NCBI RefSeq assembly: GCF_002964665.1
Contig: NZ_PQBZ01000013.1
Coordinates: 1 to 64,000, forward strand
Length of the DNA stretch: 64,000 nucleotides
Origin: Pseudoalteromonas sp. T1lg23B
GTDB taxonomy: Bacteria; Pseudomonadota; Gammaproteobacteria; Enterobacterales; Alteromonadaceae
Reading direction: 5' to 3'
Part shown: positions 58,001-64,000 of the stretch, one piece after another
How positions within the stretch are numbered: the first letter of the stretch is position 1
Layout of the letters: each line of letters opens with the position of its first letter
The notes under the pieces: generated by a model
Told to the model about the DNA's origin: nothing
Database searches by the model: none
The model's input: the letters and a program-made list of their open reading frames with translations, nothing else
Made by a program: the position numbers and the translations under genes

Positions 58001-61000
58001 CACTTGAGCATGCTTTGTTATTAGAAGAGTTGCTGGCCCACCAGCCCGGTGAGGTGCATGCAGCAGACTTGGATGCGGTAACGTTATTATTATTGACCTC
58101 TGGTAGTACAGGTAAACCTAAAGCGGTACAGCAAACGCATCGTGCTCTGATCAGCCGTTCAGCAGCTATGGCAAAAGTTGGACAATTTGACCAAAACACC
58201 ACGAGTTTCAACTGGATGCCATTGGATCATGTGGGTGGGATTGTGATGTACCACCTACTCGATGTTTATTTAGGCTCGAACCAATATCACTGTGCTACCG
58301 ATGTTATTTTGAAACAGCCTTTATTATGGCTTGACTGCCTGAGCCAGTTTAAGGTGAACAACACGTGGGCTCCTAACTTTGCGTATGCATTACTGAACGA
58401 GCACATCGACCCAGAGGTTGATTATGGTTGGGATTTGAGTGCCTTGCACTTTGTACTCAATGGCGGTGAAGCAGTTGTTGAAAAAACAGCGAAACGTTTC
58501 TTAGAAAATCTAGCGCCTTATCAGTTGAGTTCACAGGCCATGCATCCGGCATGGGGCATGTCTGAAACCTGTTCAGGGGTTGCGGTAAATACCGACTTTG
58601 ATCCGCTAAACAAGCCAGGTAATACACCTTATGTCACGGTAGGTGGTGCGGTGCCAGGCGTGCAAATGCGCGTTGTAGATGGCGACGATAAGGTACTTAA
58701 AGAATCTCAAGTCGGGCAGCTGCAAATCAAGGGTGCACCTGTGACGATGGGATATCTGAATAACGAAGAAGCCAACGATGAAGCGTTCACGGATGATGGC
58801 TGGTTTATCACCGGAGATCTCGCGGTGATTAACCAAGGCCAGTTGGCGATTACCGGTCGTGCCAAAGATCTGATTATTATCAATGGTAATAACTACCAAG
58901 GTCAGGAAATCGAACAAGTCGTTGAATCGGTTGAAGGCGTGTTGGTTGCACATACTGCCGCTTGTGCGGTAAGAAAGTCTTCGGATGACACAGACAAAGT
59001 GGCGATTTTCTTTACCACTGATAAGGTCGAAGAGGCAGAACTTAGCGAACTTAAAGCACGCATTCAGCAGGCTTGTTTGCGTAAGCTACAAGTGGCTTGT
59101 CAGTACTTTATCCCACTAGAAGCCGATGAGTTTCCACGTACGTCGATTGGTAAAATCCAACGCAATAAACTGGCGAGCGCGTTTGCGGCGGGTGAGTTTG
59201 ACCAGCGCATCATTGAGTTTGATATGGCGCAGGACGAGCAGTATCTACCCGCTTGGTTCTATCGTCCACACTGGCAGCGCGCACAACGCGGTGCAGAATA
59301 TTCGTGCCAGTTGGATACGTTAGTTATCAGTAGCGACAACTCACTGGCTCAACAGCTGAGCGCAGAGACCCTAGGAACAGCAAATGTACAGTGCATTGCG
59401 GACCTATCACAGTTAGAGCAAGCACTAAGCGTGGGTGATACGTGGCGTGTTATCTACCATGCGAACACGGCTCAGGCGCTAGGTGATGTGCTGAGCATAG
59501 TGCAACAAGCGCAGCACAAACTAGCTAGATTAGATGTGATCACGCAGCAGGCTTTTAGTGTTGCCGATGAAGCGGTTGATACGCAATTAGGTGGCCTACA
59601 TGGATTCTTGGCCACGTTACGTCAAGAGTACCCAGCAGTCACTTGTACGCATATAGATGTGACAGAGACGTCGTCTCACTTAATAAACGAGCTTCGAGCG
59701 GCGACAACAAGCGCGACGGTTGCTCTACGTGACAGTGCGCGTTACGAGTACAAGCTTGCGCAGGTTAATGAGTTCAATCAGACCCAGTTACCGGAACCAT
59801 TTAGCGCTGAGAGCTTCACTTTAATCACCGGTGGTATGGGTGGTATCGCACAAGTGATCACACAGGCTATGACACAAAATGGCTCGGCGGATGTGTTACT
59901 CGTTGGACGTAGTGAGCTTGATGAAGCGCAGCAATCCAAACTAGCTAATCTCGCAAACTCAGGCTGCAAAGTGGCTTATCAACGCTTAGACATTACAGAC
60001 AGCGCAGCGCTTAAGCAGGTGATCAATGACTATGAACAGCGCTGGAACAAGCCAATTGGCAGTGTGTTGCACTTAGCTGGTCAATTACGTACAGCGATGA
60101 TTGCTGATGAAGATATCACAGCACTACAGGCATCATTACATGCGAAAGTACAAGGTGCGATGGCCATTGCTGAAGCGTTGGCTGGGCGTCAGGAAGTAAG
60201 ACAAATCCACTTTGGCTCTGTGAATGGCTATTTTGGTGGTACACAATATGCCGCGTACGCAGCAGCAAACAGTCAGCTAGAAGCAATTTGTCACTCACTT
60301 AATGCGCAAGGCTACTCAGCACAGTGCTTACATTGGAGTATGTGGCAGCAGTTAGGTATGAGTGCTGAGCATGTAAACAACGAACAAACGCGTGCTAAAG
60401 GGTATTACGTACTGAGCCCAGAACAAGGGATAGCAGCTCTGCGCCTAGCATTGCGCACGGATCACAGCGCGCTGCTTATCGGTATTGACCAAAGCAATCT
60501 ATTTATCAGTCAGTACGTTGCGCAAGCAACTCATGCAACACAGGTTATCTCATCAACGGCCGAAACCTTAAGTCTACTACCTAAAACCGATGGTTTTGGA
60601 CAACGCATTGAAACTCGCGTCACCGATGCCAATGAGGATGATAGCGCGCAAGCTTGTTACGTAGCAGGTCGCGATGAGCCCAAGACAGTACTGACACATT
60701 TAGCTCAGATTTTCTGTGATTTATTGTCGTTATCTCGTGTGCGTTATGACGATAACTTCTTCGCCATTGGTGGCGATTCAATCATTGCTATTCAGGTGGT
60801 GGCCCGTGCCAAAGGCGTCGGAATCGCGATTGAACCGCGCCAATTATTTGAAACCCAATCTTTGACAGAACTCAGCGCTAAAGCGGGTATTGATGAAGTC
60901 ACGGTTGATATTGATGAGTTCATCACCGGAGAAATTAAAACGGCGGCGATTGGACGTTGGTTCCACAGCTTAGCGCTGAGCGATCCGCATCATATGAACC

Positions 61001-63726
61001 TATCTACCATGTTGAAGTTCAAGCAGAAGCCCGATTTTGCGCGGTTACAAAAGGCGATTCGAGCCTTGATGAAGCATCACGATTTACTGCGTGCGCGCTT
61101 TGATGTGAATCAGCCTGAATTACAGTGTGAAATTGATGCGAGTTACGATATTGAACTAGAGCGTATCACCCTTGAACAAGATGATAACGTGCCATTTGCA
61201 GAGCGTTTAGAGCGAGTTGCAACGGGGTTACAGAGTTCATTAAATATGGATGAAGGGGCGCTTGTTCGAGCCATCTATCTGGAAGACCCAAGTACGGGTA
61301 ACGATCGATTATTGTTGGTTGTGCACCACTTACTGATTGACGGTGTATCTTGGCGTATCTTGGTAGAAGACTTGATGTTCTATTATCAAGCTCCAGACCA
61401 AAAGGCACTTAAAACAGCAAGTTACAACACATGGATCAATGCATGGGAAGAGTACCTAGACAGTAATGATTGTGCTGAAGAAGCCCGTTGGTATCTAGAG
61501 CAGCATCAGCAGGATAACGGTAATGATGAATTGGCGTTTGTAGATAATCGTTTTGAAAATACCCGCCAAGAAGAGCAATCCATCGAATTTAAGTTGGATA
61601 AATCACTATCAGAAAAGTTAGTTCGCCAGCTCCCTGCCAAGTGTAACTTGTCTATCAATGAGGTGTTATTAACGAGTCTACTGCTGGCTTATGAGCAGTG
61701 GGCTGACCAACCCAGCATGTATCTGATGATGGAAGGTCATGGTCGAGAGAATCTACCTGCAAACACTCCGGATGTGAGTCGCACTGTGGGTTGGTTTACT
61801 TCACTCTATCCAGTACGTCTAAGTGGCGCAGCGTCGGGTGAATTGAGTGACACCTTTAGACAAGTTAAACGTCATATGGCAGCCATTCCGAATCAAGGTG
61901 TGAGCTTTAACTGGCTGCGTTATCACACTGCGGATAATGCATTGCGTAACATGCCAGTACCACACATGAGCTTTAACTATTTAGGCACCTTTGATGTGGC
62001 AGATGAGCGCGACATCAGTTTTGCGCCTGAATCTTCAGGGGTACAAACTTCACATAGACAGCAGCGTTTGTACGAAATTGATTTCCTTGGTGCGATGCTG
62101 GATAAGCAAATTAACTTCTCCATCATCTTTAATCAGACCCGTATCGCGCGTGACAAAATTCAAGCATTGGTTGAGTTGTGGCAAAGCAAGATGGCGTTTA
62201 TTGCCGAGCAAGTTGAGACCTTACCTCGCTTTAGTTCAGAGGCTCAAACTCAGTTGCAGTATTTTGCCAATGATGCCCATCACGCCAGTACCCAACGTTT
62301 ATTGGCAGGCCTAGCGGACAATGACATCCATTGCGCCATGCCAGCGACATCCACACAGGTCGGTTTGATGTATGAGAGCTTGGTCAGTGACACACAAGGC
62401 ATGTACGTATCGCAGTTGGTCAACCAGCTACGTGGTGAGCTCAATGAAGCGGCCTTTAAGGCAGCGTGGCAAGCCATCGTGGAAAGACACAGCATTTATC
62501 GCACTGCATTTCATGTCAATGATGAAGGGGTGTTTGTGCAAGCGGTGAAAGAGTATGTGCAAGTGCCTTGGCATTCTCACGATTGGACGCACCTGAGCTC
62601 AGAGCAACAAGAGGCGAAGTTTAATGCCTTGGTAGCGCAAGATGCCCAAACCAACTTTGATATTGCGCAAGCACCATTGATGCGTATCAACCTAGTGAAA
62701 CTCTCAGAGGATTGTTATCGCATGTTGCTCAGTGAACACCATGGGATTTCCGATGGTTGGTCACGTGGTGTGGTGCTCAAAGAGCTCGCACAGTTCTATT
62801 TAGCTTATTTAGATGGCAGCGATCTGGCGTTACCTCCTGCACATCCATTTGCCGATTATGTTGGCTGGTTGAACCGACAGGATAATCAGGCCGCCAAGCA
62901 GTTCTGGCAGCAAAGTTTAAGCAATGCACCGATGTGTAAGCCATTGGCAGGTCAAAACGAGGCAACACAAGTGGCCAGCATAGACAGATTTTCTTGTCAC
63001 TTTAGTGCCGAGCTGTCTGAGCAAGTACAGAGCTTTGCTAAACAGCATCGCATCACAGTCAATACCATCGCGCAGCTTGCATGGGCGCTGACGCTATCTA
63101 CATACAGTGACAGTGAAGATGTAGTGTTTGCAACCACCTTATCAGGACGTCCGGCAGCCCTTGAAGGTGTAGAAGAAATCGTCGGGCCGTTTATTAACAC
63201 GGTTCCGGTGCGCATCAAACTTGATCAGCAACAAAGCATCTTAGGGTTGTTGCAACAATGTCAGCAGTTACAACTTGGCATTGCTGAAAACGACTTTTTG
63301 CCATTGAGCGAAGTGCTCAAACAAGGGGGCTTAAGCTCGGTGAGTGAGGTGATCAACAGTTTGTTTGTGTATGAAAACTTCCCACTAACAGCGCCAACCA
63401 AGCAGCCTGACAGCAGCCTTTGGGTGGAATGGGTAGATAGCCTGGATAAATCTGAATTTCCATTGTCATTGATGCTCGTACCTGAGCAGCAGCTCGAATG
63501 GGTGGTGTATTACCACACGCCACATTTTGATGCTGAGTTTATCAAGACGATGTCTGAAAACTATCAAACAATTTTAGCGACATTAATGGATAACAGCGCA
63601 CAAAGACTCATGGATGTAGCGCTACTTCCAACCACTGCCTACGCCAAGATACAGCAGCAACTCGAGCAGACAAAGGCGTTATCTCAGCAGGCAGAAGATA
63701 CTTCGATTGAAGTATTAGAATTTTAA
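55036..63726 (+). CDS. Hybrid synthetase: C-degenerate A-acyl ligase-KR-PCP-E-C
   Basis: 2896 residues. An N-terminal dock (LSPEQRELLLKKL) leads to a C domain (45-475, HHILADG). Residues about 490-805 align loosely with an A domain but lack its N-terminal part, P-loop and GPTE: a non-functional remnant. An AMP-forming ligase follows (about 860-1400, LTSGSTGKPKA, MSETCSG, TSIGKIQRNK), of FAAL-like type. The ketoreductase (about 1415-1840) has TGGMGGI and the Lys, Ser, Tyr, Asn catalytic set (LHAKVQGA, FGSVNG, YAAYAAAN). The PCP has GGDSII (near 1913). The epimerase-type domain has HHLLIDGVSW, EGHGRE, TVGWFTSLYP and SFNYLG. A final C domain has HHGISDGWS. The ligase-KR-PCP order suggests loading of a keto acid that is reduced to a hydroxy acid; this is an inference. 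Confidence 0.9.
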   Translation: MTTANLKARLAKLSPEQRELLLKKLQNSQKTTKKETVAPVTREFGLSNAQQRMWLFEQLNHGDNAYNIVSALRFVGDFNPEAFRWSIQQLVNRNEMFRTYYKEGDTPLQVVEPEYQVEVNMLAPLALDFVKDREQVEAFVAKQSDVAFALDKLPLFSVDCVPLADGSHIIMFVIHHILADGWSLGLIEEQLNENYFAYLDGQRDDVKANACQFRDFVAWEKDWLESSSADQQRLYWKKQLHGAPEHLPMPTMVPRSSQLTLNAQSHLFQLSEQQIEGLKQLANDHQASFFMVLVATFKLALSYFSGVEDLTVGTPVANRKRAQFDGVIGMMSNTVALRSQPKRSSTFVEYLNQVKAMSLQAFANQNVPFEEVVDSLQLERSAHYSPLFQVLFALHASDKEELQLDDIQVEPVHLARKTIEFDMIFEFFTSNFNDHQVVFSYKEDLFSASMIEALTATFNAIVDYVTTRTASDLPLAELFTPLNQAAGVVAPVANFEFSAEQVAERISAQTDHKTLQQQWQSLDVKLNWQQSVNFMQQYLPLTAQDTVLLEAQLSPELSLLVNLWASAVGAQCHFINGLDEISEAATVLVANPATAQALSRLGTTQALRAVLVNGAQPDFDLSALAIPAYFTWSMPHCLPSVIASSAMKGKGVAYTGEVSIVNTLGEVLPEGAVGELKVEQYLTGIAACIENGEICLLHYVGNRHTQLQAWHNGRWVECAAIRAQLLAQQGVQDAVVYNRKDSAGIYRLVAYIVSNRPLSGERLYSELSEALPAHQVPHALAFVSQLPRNTQGAINFTKLEEVALFDREQLIGVDGYLESNLRTAEPISLQQLARQQQGSEASQSNDTPATSCGEALDFDALPNNLAELLCNAAQTDHGVTFVLNEQGETQRIGYAELLEQAKRVANGLYNAGLTAGDRVVLQLANNADIVRAFWGCLVAGMVPMPVACPDSYDVQDKDFEKITSSVKDLHIKAAICEHANQSVLTTQTTLEHALLLEELLAHQPGEVHAADLDAVTLLLLTSGSTGKPKAVQQTHRALISRSAAMAKVGQFDQNTTSFNWMPLDHVGGIVMYHLLDVYLGSNQYHCATDVILKQPLLWLDCLSQFKVNNTWAPNFAYALLNEHIDPEVDYGWDLSALHFVLNGGEAVVEKTAKRFLENLAPYQLSSQAMHPAWGMSETCSGVAVNTDFDPLNKPGNTPYVTVGGAVPGVQMRVVDGDDKVLKESQVGQLQIKGAPVTMGYLNNEEANDEAFTDDGWFITGDLAVINQGQLAITGRAKDLIIINGNNYQGQEIEQVVESVEGVLVAHTAACAVRKSSDDTDKVAIFFTTDKVEEAELSELKARIQQACLRKLQVACQYFIPLEADEFPRTSIGKIQRNKLASAFAAGEFDQRIIEFDMAQDEQYLPAWFYRPHWQRAQRGAEYSCQLDTLVISSDNSLAQQLSAETLGTANVQCIADLSQLEQALSVGDTWRVIYHANTAQALGDVLSIVQQAQHKLARLDVITQQAFSVADEAVDTQLGGLHGFLATLRQEYPAVTCTHIDVTETSSHLINELRAATTSATVALRDSARYEYKLAQVNEFNQTQLPEPFSAESFTLITGGMGGIAQVITQAMTQNGSADVLLVGRSELDEAQQSKLANLANSGCKVAYQRLDITDSAALKQVINDYEQRWNKPIGSVLHLAGQLRTAMIADEDITALQASLHAKVQGAMAIAEALAGRQEVRQIHFGSVNGYFGGTQYAAYAAANSQLEAICHSLNAQGYSAQCLHWSMWQQLGMSAEHVNNEQTRAKGYYVLSPEQGIAALRLALRTDHSALLIGIDQSNLFISQYVAQATHATQVISSTAETLSLLPKTDGFGQRIETRVTDANEDDSAQACYVAGRDEPKTVLTHLAQIFCDLLSLSRVRYDDNFFAIGGDSIIAIQVVARAKGVGIAIEPRQLFETQSLTELSAKAGIDEVTVDIDEFITGEIKTAAIGRWFHSLALSDPHHMNLSTMLKFKQKPDFARLQKAIRALMKHHDLLRARFDVNQPELQCEIDASYDIELERITLEQDDNVPFAERLERVATGLQSSLNMDEGALVRAIYLEDPSTGNDRLLLVVHHLLIDGVSWRILVEDLMFYYQAPDQKALKTASYNTWINAWEEYLDSNDCAEEARWYLEQHQQDNGNDELAFVDNRFENTRQEEQSIEFKLDKSLSEKLVRQLPAKCNLSINEVLLTSLLLAYEQWADQPSMYLMMEGHGRENLPANTPDVSRTVGWFTSLYPVRLSGAASGELSDTFRQVKRHMAAIPNQGVSFNWLRYHTADNALRNMPVPHMSFNYLGTFDVADERDISFAPESSGVQTSHRQQRLYEIDFLGAMLDKQINFSIIFNQTRIARDKIQALVELWQSKMAFIAEQVETLPRFSSEAQTQLQYFANDAHHASTQRLLAGLADNDIHCAMPATSTQVGLMYESLVSDTQGMYVSQLVNQLRGELNEAAFKAAWQAIVERHSIYRTAFHVNDEGVFVQAVKEYVQVPWHSHDWTHLSSEQQEAKFNALVAQDAQTNFDIAQAPLMRINLVKLSEDCYRMLLSEHHGISDGWSRGVVLKELAQFYLAYLDGSDLALPPAHPFADYVGWLNRQDNQAAKQFWQQSLSNAPMCKPLAGQNEATQVASIDRFSCHFSAELSEQVQSFAKQHRITVNTIAQLAWALTLSTYSDSEDVVFATTLSGRPAALEGVEEIVGPFINTVPVRIKLDQQQSILGLLQQCQQLQLGIAENDFLPLSEVLKQGGLSSVSEVINSLFVYENFPLTAPTKQPDSSLWVEWVDSLDKSEFPLSLMLVPEQQLEWVVYYHTPHFDAEFIKTMSENYQTILATLMDNSAQRLMDVALLPTTAYAKIQQQLEQTKALSQQAEDTSIEVLEF

Positions 63727-63762
63727 AAATGACAAGAATAATAAAGAATTAGGAATAAGAAA

Positions 63763-64000
63763 ATGACATTAACAGTACTAAAACAAGCACAAGCACAGGG
63801 CGTATTACTTTACCTAGAAAACAACAAACTGAAAGCGCGAGCAGCGAAAGGTGCGATGACAGATGACTTAAAGAAAAGCATTGTTGAGCATAAAGATGCG
63901 TTGGTTGAGCTGATGTCTTCGTTCAATTTGTTGAACCTCAATGATGCGATGATTGAGCAACAACAGAACTATTGGCTAGAGCAGCTAGCAGACTCTAGTG
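63763..64000 (+). CDS. NRPS, N-terminal fragment with TubC docking domain (partial)
   Basis: 79 codons to the window edge. Residues 1-50 (QAQAQGVLLYLENNKLKARAA) match the TubC N-terminal docking domain seen earlier in the locus. The last visible residues (QQNYWLEQLADS) resemble the interior of a condensation domain, so this C domain may be shortened or the fragment may lead into another type. AGGA lies eight bases before the ATG. It follows the previous synthetase by 36 bp and continues the operon. Confidence 0.85.
   Translation, partial: MTLTVLKQAQAQGVLLYLENNKLKARAAKGAMTDDLKKSIVEHKDALVELMSSFNLLNLNDAMIEQQQNYWLEQLADSS

Overview
The window looks like chromosome from a marine gammaproteobacterium of the Alteromonadales, most like Pseudoalteromonas. 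This rests on family-level resemblance of the housekeeping proteins (a YacL/UPF0231 protein, ComM, a YajR-type transporter, UvrA, a Gln-rich SSB), moderate GC content and the 5S rRNA tail at the left edge. The genus is an inference; no search was run.

Layout. (1) 1-60: last bases of a 5S rRNA gene and the terminator of its rRNA operon. (2) 358-20705: ordinary core genes: a TRIC-type channel, ComM, an orphan OmpR-type response regulator, an S9 peptidase, a CNNM/CBS protein, a REC-EAL phosphodiesterase, an M50 protease, an AtoE-type transporter, an AEC carrier, YacL, a 2OG-Fe(II) oxygenase, a hotdog thioesterase, uvrA, a periplasmic binding protein, a YajR-like MFS gene carrying a one-base frameshift, and ssb. 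(3) 20843-26931: an accessory block. An IS3-family element with 25-bp ends has cut off a small gene. It is followed by an array of 53-bp and 30-bp modules that each begin with GATC, then a restriction-modification-like set: a PLD-type nuclease, an N6-adenine methyltransferase, a ribbon-helix-helix protein and a divergent HNH nuclease. (4) 27337-28672: a GNAT acetyltransferase and a CPBP protease, then about 1.1 kb without a convincing gene. (5) 29784-64000: a large hybrid NRPS-PKS locus that runs off the right edge.

The assembly line, read in gene order, is: FAAL-ACP-C-A(Ser)-PCP-C-A(Val)-PCP-C-A(Ala?)-PCP | TubC dock-C-A(Gly, with an inserted luciferase-like monooxygenase)-PCP | KS-AT(malonyl)-ACP-Cy-A(Cys)-PCP | KS-AT(malonyl)-ACP | C-degenerate A-acyl ligase-KR-PCP-E-C | TubC dock-... 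(partial). Substrates come from my hand reading of the Stachelhaus pocket positions. The predicted product is an N-acylated peptide-polyketide with a thiazoline (or thiazole) between two malonate units and an oxidatively tailored glycine. I cannot match it to a named compound.

Three genes are interrupted by single-base indels inside otherwise intact conserved domains (near 18633, 32757-32760 and 49921-49923), two of them in short homopolymers. Sequencing or assembly error is at least as likely as real gene decay, so the two split synthetase genes are best read as 29784-41293 and 45782-52007.
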